Source of the DNA: an uncultured delta proteobacterium
GTDB lineage: Bacteria > Myxococcota_A > Polyangia > Polyangiales > Polyangiaceae
Length of the DNA: 63,787 nucleotides
Reading direction: 5' to 3'
NCBI GenBank assembly: GCA_903892415.1
Contig: CAITIQ010000662.1
Coordinates: 1-63,787, forward strand
Shown here: piece by piece, positions 7,863-17,334 of the stretch
How the letters are laid out: each line of letters opens with the position of its first letter
How positions within the stretch are numbered: position 1 is the stretch's first letter
Made by a program: the position numbers and the translations under genes
Notes under the pieces: generated by a model
Told to the model about the DNA's origin: nothing
What the model saw: only the letters and a program-made list of their open reading frames with translations
The model's database searches: none

Positions 7863-8628
7863 AACAGCGCTCGTCACCGGTTCTACCAGCGGAATCGGCT
7901 TTGCGATCGCCAAGACCTTGGCTGCGCGTGGTGCCAACGTGGTGATGAATGGTTTTGGCGACGTTCAAGGTCCCAAGGCCGAGGTCGAGCTGGTGAAACA
8001 GCCCTCCGCTCGCGTTGGTTATCACGGTGCTGACATGAGTTCGGCCAGCCAGATCGAGGCGATGATGCACTATGTCGCTGAAGAGTTCGGCGGTGCTGAC
8101 ATCTTGGTCAACAACGCTGGCATTCAACACGTGGCGAACGTCGAGGACTTTCCGGTGGACAAGTGGGACTCCATCTTGGCGATCAACTTGACGTCGGCTT
8201 TCCACACCACGCGGCTTGCCTTGCCCTCGATGAAGGCCAAAAACTTCGGTCGCATCGTCAACGTTGCGTCGGTGCACGGCTTGGTGGGCTCTGCTCAGAA
8301 GTCGGCCTACGTTGCGGCCAAGCATGGCCTCTTGGGGCTAACCAAGGTGACCGCCTTGGAGACCGCGCGAACAGGCGTTACCTGCAACGCGATCTGCCCG
8401 GGCTGGGTGCTCACGCCCTTGGTGGAGAAGCAGGTCGATGCGCGCGCCAGCAAAGACGGCGTGGGCACGGCCGAGGCCACTGTGTCGCTGCTTTCGGAGA
8501 AGCAACCGTCGAGCGCCTTTGTATCGACGCAGCAACTCGCCGACATGGTCGGCTTTCTGTGTACCGATGCGGCGGCACAAGTGCGCGGCGCGACTTGGAC
8601 GATGGATGGTGGTTGGACGGCGCAATAA
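7849..8628 (+). CDS. bdhA: 3-hydroxybutyrate dehydrogenase (SDR)
   Basis: It oxidises the 3-hydroxybutyrate made by PhaZ to acetoacetate with NAD. The 259-residue protein has TGSTSGIG (dinucleotide site), NNAG, the catalytic Ser in NVASVHG and the Y-x-x-x-K pair in SAYVAAKHG. The segment NAICPGWVLTPLVEKQ and the C-terminus GATWTMDGGWTAQ are characteristic of this subfamily. ATG 7849 is preceded by AAGGAG at good spacing inside the 3' end of phaZ, so the two are translationally linked and form one pathway. Confidence 0.93.
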   Translation: MFSGKTALVTGSTSGIGFAIAKTLAARGANVVMNGFGDVQGPKAEVELVKQPSARVGYHGADMSSASQIEAMMHYVAEEFGGADILVNNAGIQHVANVEDFPVDKWDSILAINLTSAFHTTRLALPSMKAKNFGRIVNVASVHGLVGSAQKSAYVAAKHGLLGLTKVTALETARTGVTCNAICPGWVLTPLVEKQVDARASKDGVGTAEATVSLLSEKQPSSAFVSTQQLADMVGFLCTDAAAQVRGATWTMDGGWTAQ

Positions 8629-8724
8629 GCGCGCGCTGCGCAGTCCGTGCGTTTGAAGTTGAGAAGCGCTATCAGCAGAGGCTTCTCCTTGCTTCAGTCC
8701 TCCACGGGGGGAAGAGTGTCGACC

Positions 8725-9630
8725 ATGTTCACCGTTGTGCGTTGCAGCGTGGTCTTTTTGCTGCTTTTCGGCTGTGCTGACTCGGGTACCGGGGAGGGCG
8801 GCGCGGGCGGCAATGGAACCGGCGCGAGCAACCGCGTAGCGCTGCCCTGTGACGTGGCTGACATCGTTCAATCGCGTTGTGCGAGCTGCCACGGCAATCC
8901 ACCGTCTTCGTCAGCTCCGCAGTCGTTGCTCACGATTGCCGAGTGGAAGGCGCCCTCTCCGACCTTCCCGGAACTTTCCAACGGCGAACTATCGGTCGAG
9001 CGCATGAAGAATGTCGCTCGCCCGATGCCACCCTCAGGGCTCGTAGCAGCAGAGGAATTGGCCGTGATCGAGGCCTGGGTGAGCGGCGGCATGCAAGGCG
9101 GAGAGTGCGAGCCGCAGACCGTAGAAGACCCGATTCTCAACGCCGACCCGGTGTGCACGAGCATGGATTTCTGGCCCGCGGGAGAGGACGAGAAGCCCGG
9201 CAAAACACGGGAGGAGATGTTCCCCGGGATGCCTTGTCTCGACTGCCACCAAAACCCGGCGAAGTACAATATGGAGGAGGGCGCTGATGAGGTCTTCTCG
9301 ATCGCTGGGACGATCTTCCCCACTGGTCACGAACCGGACCTTTGCGCTGGCCTCGATGGTGACAGCATCACTGACGTGCTGATTCGTATCGAGGACGCAA
9401 ACGGCAACGTGTTCGACCTGAAGCCGAACGAGGCCGGCAATTTCTTGCGCAAGGCGAGCGTCGCAATGCCTTACGCGGCCAAAGTTGTCAGCGCCACTGG
9501 CGAACGCGCCATGAGCTACAAGCCCTCGACGGGCGACTGTAACCTGTGTCACACAGCGGACGGCTCGAACGGCGGCGACCCAAACTCGGCGGTGGCGCCT
9601 GGTCGTATCGTTGTGCCACTCAGCCCCTGA
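8725..9630 (+). CDS. Lipoprotein with three CxxCH haem motifs
   Basis: An exported 301-residue lipoprotein. The ATG at 8725 has a purine-rich ribosome site in front, and the leader ends FLLLFGC, a lipobox, followed by a Gly-rich linker. Three c-type haem sites are visible: RCASCHG near the N-terminus, PCLDCHQ in the middle and DCNLCHT near the end. The region between looks like a beta domain (GTIFPTGHEPDLCAG, DVLIRIEDANGNVFDL). Similar proteins occur widely in Myxococcota and may carry electrons on the cell surface; no redox partner is adjacent. The function is not established. Confidence 0.8.
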   Translation: MFTVVRCSVVFLLLFGCADSGTGEGGAGGNGTGASNRVALPCDVADIVQSRCASCHGNPPSSSAPQSLLTIAEWKAPSPTFPELSNGELSVERMKNVARPMPPSGLVAAEELAVIEAWVSGGMQGGECEPQTVEDPILNADPVCTSMDFWPAGEDEKPGKTREEMFPGMPCLDCHQNPAKYNMEEGADEVFSIAGTIFPTGHEPDLCAGLDGDSITDVLIRIEDANGNVFDLKPNEAGNFLRKASVAMPYAAKVVSATGERAMSYKPSTGDCNLCHTADGSNGGDPNSAVAPGRIVVPLSP

Positions 9631-9640
9631 AGCTGAGCGC

Positions 9641-11242
9641 CTAGTCTCGAATCACCACGCGCGTTGGTGGCCCGCGGTCCTCCGTTGAACGCATCCCATG
9701 CCAGTCTTTCGGCAACTGTGGGTCCGTCCACTCGAACACCCACTTCGAGTCTTTGGGCGAGAGATTGACGCAGCCACCGCTCTTCAGTTCGCCGAAGGCT
9801 TCATGCCAGTAGGCGCCGTGCAGCGCGTGTGGACCGTGGAAGTTCTGCACGTATTGCACCTCGGAGTGGACGATGTTCGAGTCGCTGCTCGAGACCATCG
9901 TGGCCCAGCGAAACTTGCCGTCCACGCGGAAGGTGCCGGTCGGTGTCGACGCTGTCGAGACTGGATCCCGCCCGGGTATGGGCGTGCCTCCGCGGCCTGG
10001 TGAAATCAGCGTGGCAAACACGGGAGTCTCGTTCTCGTACGCGACCAACGTTCCACCGAACACCGAAACGTCGAGCCACGTTTTGCGCGTCTTTATGGCT
10101 TCCGTCTTTTTGTACGGCACCTCGTCCCGCTTCCGTGCGACCGCCGCGTCGGCTTCGCGCAGCCACAGGTCCGAGTCGCGCACCTTCAAATAGGCGATGG
10201 TTTCGTGGACCTTACGCTCCTCGGAAAGCTGCACGTGCGACAATCTGGGAAAGCTCGTGCCCGTCTCTTGGAACGTTTCACCAAGCCAACGGTATTGCGG
10301 CCGATCCTTCTTGCGAAAGAAGGCGATCGGGAGCTGCGTCTTGTCGTTTAGCACCACGCCTTCGAATTCGGAACGAGGGTAGGGCCGTACCCGGTCTTTG
10401 GGCACCCAGGCGTGATCGCTGGTGTAGAGCCACGTGCGCCCATCAACATCGTCATAGGCCTTCGACCAAGCGACCGTCGATCCACGAATCACCCGCGGAC
10501 GTGCCTCCCGCACCAAGCCACCAAACGAGGGCAGGCTGGGCAGCGCCACACCGGCTGGCTTCAAGTCCAACAAGGCATAGAGCGGGTCACTCGCTTCGGC
10601 CTTCGCCTCGCGTAGCGCCGTGATCTTGGCTTGATGCTCCACGAAGTCCCACTCCTGTTTGCGCTGTTGAGCGAGCGTCGGCGGCTTCTCGAAACGCGGC
10701 GTACCAAGCGACTCGCCGTAGTCGTAGGGGAACGGGTTGTTCTCGAGGCCCGCGTGTGCGCGCAACGCTACGTACTCTGGGTCGTTGGGATCGAGCGTCG
10801 TTTCCGGGCCCAGACAGACATAGCCGTCGGGCTCGACTCGGTACCACTCTTGGCAGCCAGGTCCGATCATCTTGGCCGTCTCGCGCGCGCCGCCGAAGAG
10901 TCGAACCGAGCCGCCCAGCGTCAGGTAGCCAACCCAGCCGCGGCCGCTTTGCGGAGCCCGCTGAATCCATACGAAGCGAGCCTTGGCGTAGATTCGGTCC
11001 CCCGGTTCGGAAGGGGCTTCCTCGGTCGCCTTGGCGGTGGGCGTAGCGGTCGCGGCCTGCAAAGGCGCGCTGACCTCGGCCGCCGTGCCGACTGAGGCAC
11101 TCGATGAAGACGAACCCGTCGTTGCAGCCGACGGGGCGTTGCCGAGCGCATTCTCCGAGCCGCGCTCGGCCTCGCTGGCACAGGCGGTCGCGAGAGCGCC
11201 TAGCACTAGCCAGAGTCGGAATGGGGGCCTCAAGCTGCTCAT
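9641..11242 (-). CDS. L,D-transpeptidase (YkuD)-like lipoprotein
   Basis: A 533-residue lipoprotein. From ATG 11242 the leader MSSLRPPFRLWLVLGALATAC ends in a lipobox, followed by an Ala/Thr/Ser-rich spacer to about residue 90. The C-terminal third matches YkuD L,D-transpeptidases, which crosslink peptidoglycan: ISPGRGGTPIPGRDPVST, ASTPTGTFRVDGKF, HGAYWHEAFGELKSGGCVNL. The usual catalytic motif is S-H-G-C; here it is S-G-G-C, with Cys present and the His replaced by Gly. Enzymatic activity is therefore uncertain. It converges with the haem lipoprotein with only 10 bases between the stops. Confidence 0.85.
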   Translation of the reverse strand: MSSLRPPFRLWLVLGALATACASEAERGSENALGNAPSAATTGSSSSSASVGTAAEVSAPLQAATATPTAKATEEAPSEPGDRIYAKARFVWIQRAPQSGRGWVGYLTLGGSVRLFGGARETAKMIGPGCQEWYRVEPDGYVCLGPETTLDPNDPEYVALRAHAGLENNPFPYDYGESLGTPRFEKPPTLAQQRKQEWDFVEHQAKITALREAKAEASDPLYALLDLKPAGVALPSLPSFGGLVREARPRVIRGSTVAWSKAYDDVDGRTWLYTSDHAWVPKDRVRPYPRSEFEGVVLNDKTQLPIAFFRKKDRPQYRWLGETFQETGTSFPRLSHVQLSEERKVHETIAYLKVRDSDLWLREADAAVARKRDEVPYKKTEAIKTRKTWLDVSVFGGTLVAYENETPVFATLISPGRGGTPIPGRDPVSTASTPTGTFRVDGKFRWATMVSSSDSNIVHSEVQYVQNFHGPHALHGAYWHEAFGELKSGGCVNLSPKDSKWVFEWTDPQLPKDWHGMRSTEDRGPPTRVVIRD

Positions 11243-11358
11243 GATCGCGGTTGCCGGCCGAAGCATGGCACGCCAGCCCAGCGAACCCAAGTTGCCGGCG
11301 AACGCAAAGATCGGATGAGCATTGATCCACGGCCGGGTCTTTGGGAGAACACGCCAAC

Positions 11359-12507
11359 ATGGACTTCGAGCTCAGCGATACCCAGGCCCTTGTTCGGGAC
11401 ACCACCCGCGATTTCGTACAAAAGCGGCTGATGCCCGTGGCGGCGGAGCTCGATCAAAAGGAGCGTTTCCCCGCAGCCGAGCTGAAGGCGCTCGCTGAAC
11501 TCGGCTTGATGGGTGTGAACATTCCCGAGGAATTGGGCGGCGCAGCTGCGGGCGTTGTCGCCTACTCGCTCGCTATGACCGAGGTCGCCAGGGGTTGTGC
11601 TTCCACCGCCGTTACGATGGCTGTGACCAACATGGTCGGAGAAGTAATTGCCGCCTTCGGCAGCGAAGAGCAACGCAGCAAGTACGTTCCGAAGCTGACC
11701 TCGGGCGAATACGTGGCCGGCTCGTTCGCGCTAAGTGAGCCGGAGGCGGGGAGTGACCCCGGTTCGATGCGCACCACCGCACGGCGTGACGGGGATAGCT
11801 TCGTGCTCGACGGACCCAAGCAGTGGATCACCAGCGGCGCGTACGCTGGCGTGTTCGTGGTGTGGGCGCGCACCGGAGAACAGTCCGCGGGAACTCGAGC
11901 GATCAGCTGTTTCCTGGTGGAAGGCGGTACGGCCGGCCTGCGAATCGGCAAACACGAAGACAAGATGGGCATCCGCGCCTCGAACACCGTCGCCCTGAGC
12001 TTCGAGAACGTGCGCATTCCGGCCTCCGCCCTGCTCGGTGAGCTGAACGGTGGTTTCAAGATCGCCATGATGGCGCTTGATGGCGGGCGCATCGGGATCG
12101 CCAGCCAAGCGATCGGTATCGCTACGGCAGCGCTCGAGGAAGCCACCGCCTACGCCAAAGATCGACGTCAGTTTGGTCGCCCGATCGGGGACTTCCAAGG
12201 CATTCAGTGGCAGCTCGCGGATTGTAAGACCGAGCTCGAGGCGGCCCGCGTTCTCGTGTTGCGAGCTGCCTGGCTGAAGGAAAATGGCCGGCCGTTTGCC
12301 AAGGAAGCAGCAATGGCCAAGCTCTACGCCAGCGAGGCCTCAAACCGCATCGTTGACCGCTGTTTGCAGGTTCACGGGGGCTACGGCTACGTGAAGGAGT
12401 TTCCCATCGAGCGCCACTATCGCGACGCGCGTGTCACCCGCATCTACGAGGGGACCAGCGAGGTGCAACGTGTCGTGATCGCCCGCCAGGTCACCTCCGC
12501 CAAGTGA
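11359..12507 (+). CDS. Acyl-CoA dehydrogenase, short-chain/butyryl type
   Basis: An FAD enzyme of fatty-acid beta-oxidation, 382 residues. It has the standard order: the N-terminal helical part (MDFELSDTQALVRDT), the middle beta part (FALSEPEAGSDPGSM, KQWITSGAYA) and the C-terminal helices (QFGRPIGDFQGIQWQLADC, QVHGGYGYVKEFPIERHYRD). The catalytic base Glu is in RIYEGTSEVQR. ATG 11359 is the first Met in frame with the conserved N-terminus. A second, similar enzyme is encoded on the other strand at 14249-15394, so the two may be old duplicates. The exact chain-length preference is unknown. Confidence 0.93.
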   Translation: MDFELSDTQALVRDTTRDFVQKRLMPVAAELDQKERFPAAELKALAELGLMGVNIPEELGGAAAGVVAYSLAMTEVARGCASTAVTMAVTNMVGEVIAAFGSEEQRSKYVPKLTSGEYVAGSFALSEPEAGSDPGSMRTTARRDGDSFVLDGPKQWITSGAYAGVFVVWARTGEQSAGTRAISCFLVEGGTAGLRIGKHEDKMGIRASNTVALSFENVRIPASALLGELNGGFKIAMMALDGGRIGIASQAIGIATAALEEATAYAKDRRQFGRPIGDFQGIQWQLADCKTELEAARVLVLRAAWLKENGRPFAKEAAMAKLYASEASNRIVDRCLQVHGGYGYVKEFPIERHYRDARVTRIYEGTSEVQRVVIARQVTSAK

Positions 12508-12544
12508 CGGTCTACCTGGCCTCAGTAGCCTTCGGGAGCATCTC

Positions 12545-13240
12545 ATGAGCTTGTGTTGGGTCGTTACCGGAGCCAACCGCGGCATCGGGCTGGAGTTCGC
12601 AAAACAGCTGAGCGCGCGTGGAGATCGCGTCCTCTGCACCGTCCGCGATCTGAAGCGTGCTGCTGCTCTGCGGGAACTGGCAAAGTCTGCGCCCGGTCCG
12701 ATTGAGATCTTTGGTTGCGATACGGCGAGCGACAGTGGCGTCGAGGCCTTCTGTCGTGAACTCGGTGAACGCCCCGTCGACGTCTTGATCAACAACGCCG
12801 GCGTGATCGGCAGCATGACCAGCCTCGAGGAGCTGGACTTCGCCGACATCACGCACACCTTCGACGTGAACGCGCTCGGGCCACTGCGGCTAACGCGCGG
12901 ACTTCTCGGCGCGCTCGAGAAGTCCAGCACGAGGCGGGTGGTGTCGATCTCGAGCGGCATGGGCTCGATCGCAGACAACGCCAACGGTGGTGCTTACGGC
13001 TACCGTCTATCGAAGGCGGCGCTCAATATGGCCAACCGCTCGATGAGCGTGGATCTCCGTGAGCGCGGCTTCACCTGCGTCGCGCTGAATCCAGGCTGGG
13101 TCCAAACCGATATGGGCGGCTCGCAAGCTCCGCTGCCGGTGGACCGCTCGGTGCGCAGCATGCTCGAGCTGATCGACAGACTGACTCCAGCTGACAGCGG
13201 CCGTTTCTTGAACGTGACCGGAAATGACTTCCCCTGGTGA
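12545..13240 (+). CDS. CsgA (C-factor)-like short-chain dehydrogenase
   Basis: An SDR of 231 residues with TGANRGIG (NAD(P) site), NNAG, Ser in SISSGMGS and Y-x-x-x-K in YRLSK. The C-terminal half is strikingly like Myxococcus CsgA, the C-signal protein needed for fruiting-body development: GGAYGYRLSKAALNMA, NPGWVQTDMGG and the ending GRFLNVTGNDFPW all follow the CsgA pattern I remember. CsgA-like SDRs also occur in non-developing bacteria, so a signalling role is inference. It lies 37 bases behind the acyl-CoA dehydrogenase on the same strand, so co-transcription is likely. Confidence 0.85.
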   Translation: MSLCWVVTGANRGIGLEFAKQLSARGDRVLCTVRDLKRAAALRELAKSAPGPIEIFGCDTASDSGVEAFCRELGERPVDVLINNAGVIGSMTSLEELDFADITHTFDVNALGPLRLTRGLLGALEKSSTRRVVSISSGMGSIADNANGGAYGYRLSKAALNMANRSMSVDLRERGFTCVALNPGWVQTDMGGSQAPLPVDRSVRSMLELIDRLTPADSGRFLNVTGNDFPW

Positions 13241-13298
13241 CAGGTAAAATTTTGTTGCGACAGCGGCGCTCGGTTGCGTTGCACGCTAGGCTTCGAGC

Positions 13299-13460
13299 GT
13301 GAAGAAGATCATCAAAGAGATCCTGACGCTCGCGTGGAAAGTCCTCCGCTCCTACGTTTGGAAGTGGATTCGGCCTCGCCTGGTCAAGTACTTGGTGCTC
13401 GCTGTGATGGCATTCGCAGCGCTGGCTGTGGTTGGCTTCTTCCTGGCCGCAAGCTGCTGA
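13299..13460 (+). CDS. Small membrane protein, 53 residues
   Basis: A short frame from GTG 13299. It begins MKKIIKEILTLAWKVL, has a basic and aromatic middle (VWKWIRPRLVKY), and ends with one hydrophobic helix (LVLAVMAFAALAVVGFFLA) and the residues SC. Third codon positions are mostly G or C, as in neighbouring real genes. I see no strong ribosome site. It would be a single-pass protein with most of its length in the cytoplasm. No family is recognised. Confidence 0.45.
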   Translation: MKKIIKEILTLAWKVLRSYVWKWIRPRLVKYLVLAVMAFAALAVVGFFLAASC

Positions 13461-13520
13461 GCCAGATGGGGGCTGAGCGTGGTGGGCTTGGGAGCCCGCT
13501 TCGCCAGCCCCGCCGTTCCA

Positions 13521-14225
13521 CTACCGGCTGAACGTAAGCTTCGCCGCGAAACTTCCGGGTGAATTGAGCTTGATGCTCGCGAGCCCATTCTGCACGCAGC
13601 GCGCGGCCTTCTCACTCGACTCATCCTCGCCAGCTACACCGACGCTCGCGATGCTTCCGTCGGTCTCGACGATCACGGTTGCGGTAAGCGGGCCTCCCTT
13701 GGCTGCCGCCTGACACTCGCCGAGTACGGCCTTCGCAGCGCCCAGGTTCTTCCCTGCGTCCGCTTCGCTCCAGGCGACTGGCGGCCTTACTCCTGAGGGC
13801 GCATCAAAGTCGAATTGGTTCTCTGCAATGCCGACCTTGCCGCCGATCGCTCCCGGCCAGGATTGGGCGCGGAGAACCCCAAGCATGCAGTCTTCCGTGG
13901 AACGGTCCCCGAGCGTGGATTTCTTCAGGAAGGACTTCACCACGCTGCCCGACGTATCCACGTGAATGACGACGCGGGCCACGCCGCTGACCGCAGGCAA
14001 CTTGCTCTTCGTCATGCACGCCACGAGACCGTCGTTCGCACGACCAAAGGCCTCATTGACGCGCGCCTCGTTCAGCGCGCCAACCTCCGCCTCCATCGAC
14101 AGACCCTCGCCTGAAGAGCGGCGCTTGCTCGAGCCCGAGGTCTCAGGATCCTCAGCCGGCTGGTTCGCCGAGCTGGCGCAGCCCATCATTGAAAGCGCTA
14201 CAAACAAGCTGCGAAGACCGTGCAT
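13521..14225 (-). CDS. Lipoprotein with AgmX/PglI-type C-terminal domains
   Basis: A 234-residue lipoprotein (leader MHGLRSLFVALSMMGC, lipobox SMMGC). Two related stretches follow the TonB-like pattern of the AgmX/PglI C-terminal domain: VARVVIHVDTSGSVVKSFLK with a later CMLGVLRAQSWPG, and LTATVIVETDGSIASVGVAG with a later CVQNGLASIKL. AgmX and related proteins are linked to gliding motility in Myxococcus, but this domain is common in Myxococcota lipoproteins of unknown role. It lies 23 bases downstream of the acyl-CoA dehydrogenase gene and is probably in its operon. Confidence 0.75.
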   Translation of the reverse strand: MHGLRSLFVALSMMGCASSANQPAEDPETSGSSKRRSSGEGLSMEAEVGALNEARVNEAFGRANDGLVACMTKSKLPAVSGVARVVIHVDTSGSVVKSFLKKSTLGDRSTEDCMLGVLRAQSWPGAIGGKVGIAENQFDFDAPSGVRPPVAWSEADAGKNLGAAKAVLGECQAAAKGGPLTATVIVETDGSIASVGVAGEDESSEKAARCVQNGLASIKLNSPGSFAAKLTFSR

Positions 14226-14248
14226 GAGACCCTCAAATAAGACGAAGT

Positions 14249-15394
<1,146 letters not shown>

Positions 15395-15406
15395 ACGGGT
15401 TCTGGG

Positions 15407-15694
15407 CTAGTTGCTGAGCATTCCGAGGGTGACGATGGCCAAGCCAACGACAAGGCCTCCTACCACGAGCGCGAGCAAGAGGAACCCGAACTTCCGCCGC
15501 CTGCGGATCTTTGCCAGGCTCCGCTGGTGTTCGGCGAACGCGCGCGAAGCGTGAAAGCTCTTAGGACCGTCGTAGGGGTCGAGTTTGAGCCGAACAACAG
15601 GCGAATCTCCAGGCTCTGGAGGCTTTGAGGCCGCCAGGCGAGTCGGGGCTGCGGCGCCGCCAGGTTCTTTGCTAGAGCTGCCTTGTGGATTCAC
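15407..15694 (-). CDS. Small membrane protein, 95 residues
   Basis: This frame opens with a Pro/Ser/Ala-rich part, then a basic segment (LAKIRRRRKF), and ends with one transmembrane helix (FGFLLLALVVGGLVVGLAIV). It lies 12 bases upstream of the acyl-CoA dehydrogenase on the same strand, which supports coding. The GTG start at 15694 overlaps the divergent GNAT start by ten bases, so one of the two real starts is probably further in. No family is recognised. Confidence 0.6.
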   Translation of the reverse strand: MNPQGSSSKEPGGAAAPTRLAASKPPEPGDSPVVRLKLDPYDGPKSFHASRAFAEHQRSLAKIRRRRKFGFLLLALVVGGLVVGLAIVTLGMLSN

Positions 15695-16173
15695 AGACTG
15701 CAGCCAAGCCTAACAGAATCGTAAACATCGTGTGCGCCGGGCCCGAGCATCGCGACGCGCTCGTTTCGGGCAACGCGGCGATGGCGCTGGAGACGGAGGG
15801 AAAGCAGCTCGACGTTGCGGTGCTGCGTCGCGGTGTCGAGCGTGTGCTCGAGGACCGCTCCAAGGGCTTCTACCTCGTTGCCCTCGATTCCGCGGGCTCA
15901 GTCCTTGGTCAGCTGATGATCACCTTCGAGTGGAGCGATTGGCGCGCAGGCGACATCTATTGGATCCAATCTGTCTTCGTCCTTCCCTCCGCGAGAAGGA
16001 GCGGCGTGTACCGGGCGCTCCACGAACACGTGCTGACGCTCGCGCGCGCGCACGGCAACGTCGTCGCCGTACGGCTCTATGTCGAGCGACACAATACCGC
16101 CGCTATCGCGTCCTACAGACAGGTGGGAATGAAACAGTCAATCTACGAACTTATGGAACAGGAAGACATTTGA
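15685..16173 (+). CDS. GNAT-family N-acetyltransferase
   Basis: About 162 residues. The GNAT pattern is clear: an early helix (NAAMALETEGKQLDVAVLRR), the strand FYLVALDSAGSVLGQLMIT, EWSDWRAGDIYWIQSVFVLP, the acetyl-CoA loop as RRSGVYRALHEHVL (R-R-x-G-V), and the late pattern LYVERHNTAAIASYRQVGM. The acceptor substrate is unknown. I used GTG 15685; a GTG at about 15730 would also leave the domain intact and would remove the overlap with the divergent gene. Confidence 0.85.
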   Translation: MDSQTAAKPNRIVNIVCAGPEHRDALVSGNAAMALETEGKQLDVAVLRRGVERVLEDRSKGFYLVALDSAGSVLGQLMITFEWSDWRAGDIYWIQSVFVLPSARRSGVYRALHEHVLTLARAHGNVVAVRLYVERHNTAAIASYRQVGMKQSIYELMEQEDI

Positions 16174-16234
16174 TCCCACGCACGGTAGCCTTTGTGCGCT
16201 CGTTGTTGGGCAGTCTGTTACCGCTGAGGTCGAC

Positions 16235-16447
16235 ATGTCGTTCGCCATCCTGCTGCTGATCCCGATTGTCGCGCTTTACGGGTGGTCGTGGATCCTGTTC
16301 GCATTCGTGACGCCGCCATACTTTTTGACTGGGCTCTATTACCCGCCGTCGTTGCTCTATTTCATGGGCAATCGCACCGCGATGGTCTTCATGGGCATTC
16401 TCCTCGGCGTGATCATCCCGCTGCTCTTATCGATGTTCGCCCTGTAG
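16235..16447 (+). CDS. Small two-helix membrane protein, 70 residues
   Basis: Starting at ATG 16235, the protein is nearly all hydrophobic: a first helix (FAILLLIPIVALYGWSWILF), a short loop with TPPYFLTGLYYPPS, and a second helix (MVFMGILLGVIIPLLLSMF). It ends just before the next lipoprotein gene on the same strand. I do not recognise a family. Confidence 0.55.
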   Translation: MSFAILLLIPIVALYGWSWILFAFVTPPYFLTGLYYPPSLLYFMGNRTAMVFMGILLGVIIPLLLSMFAL

Positions 16448-16488
16448 TCCGGCTTGCCAGCCGGCTTGAGTTGCTCGAATATTCGGGG

Positions 16489-17262
16489 ATGCTTTGTCGC
16501 ACCGCCGTCCTATCCGCTTTGCTCGCGTTGGCTGCTTGCAGCGCTGACGTTACCTCCCCTCCGACCGCCGGCAGTGATGGTTCTGGAGGAACCACTACGC
16601 AGGGAGGAAGCGCCCAAGGAGCAGGCTCACCACAGGGCGGCGCCGGGCAGGGCGGTGCGGCCGTCGGTGGCTCTTCGCAAGGCGGCTTTACCCAAGGGGG
16701 TAATGGTCAGGGTGGCTCTGTCAGTACAGGGCCAATGAACGGTTGTGAAACTGTATGCGGCAATGTCGAGACTTGCTTCGGTGTCAGCTGTCAGCAGGTC
16801 GGGATAGATTGCAATTCAGAGGCTGGTCAGTGTTTGGGCAATTGCCTGATAGACGCTGATTGTATGGAGCTTGCAGCTGCTGCCCAAGGCAACTTCGATC
16901 CTGAAACTGGGGCCTGCGTCAACGCGTGCAATGGCATGGGCCAAGGTGGTGGCATGGGCCAAGGCGGCGGCATGGGCCAAGGCGGCGGCATGGGCCAAGG
17001 CGGAGGCGGCTCCCAGTTCGCCTGCGGCCAATGCGTGTTTCAAAACGGTTGCGGCGCGCCCTGCCAAGGTAACCCGGATTGCCAAGGCTGGTTTGGCTGT
17101 GTCTCCAATTGTAGTGATCCGCAATGCGTCACGGATTGTACCGCTCAGTATCCACAAGCCGCCGACGAGGCAGCACAGATCTTCGATTGTGCCTGTATGA
17201 ATTGTGAAAACGAGTGCGCGTCGACCTCTGACCCCTGCAATCAGGGTATGGGCGCGCCCTAA
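16489..17262 (+). CDS. Cys-rich lipoprotein with Gly-Gln repeats
   Basis: From ATG 16489 the leader MLCRTAVLSALLALAAC ends in a lipobox. A Gly/Gln/Ser-rich linker (QGGxGQGG type) follows, then two Cys-rich blocks (CETVCGNVETCFGVSCQQ and CGQCVFQNGCGAPCQG onwards) separated by four GMGQGG repeats. The even Cys spacing suggests disulfide-bonded modules outside the cell. This is a common Myxococcota surface-lipoprotein layout; the function is unknown. Confidence 0.75.
   Translation: MLCRTAVLSALLALAACSADVTSPPTAGSDGSGGTTTQGGSAQGAGSPQGGAGQGGAAVGGSSQGGFTQGGNGQGGSVSTGPMNGCETVCGNVETCFGVSCQQVGIDCNSEAGQCLGNCLIDADCMELAAAAQGNFDPETGACVNACNGMGQGGGMGQGGGMGQGGGMGQGGGGSQFACGQCVFQNGCGAPCQGNPDCQGWFGCVSNCSDPQCVTDCTAQYPQAADEAAQIFDCACMNCENECASTSDPCNQGMGAP
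16933..17004 (+). repeat. Four tandem 18-bp repeats inside the lipoprotein gene
   Basis: The unit GGCATGGGCCAAGGCGGC occurs four times in a row with small third-base changes and encodes G-M-G-Q-G-G. The repeat keeps frame, so copy number could change protein length by slippage without breaking the gene. Confidence 0.9.
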
Positions 17263-17334
17263 CGCGATACCGCGCGAGGCATCTGCTTCGCTGCGGTCGC
17301 GTTCAAGCAAGCGCGTCCGCGAAGGAGTTGCGAA

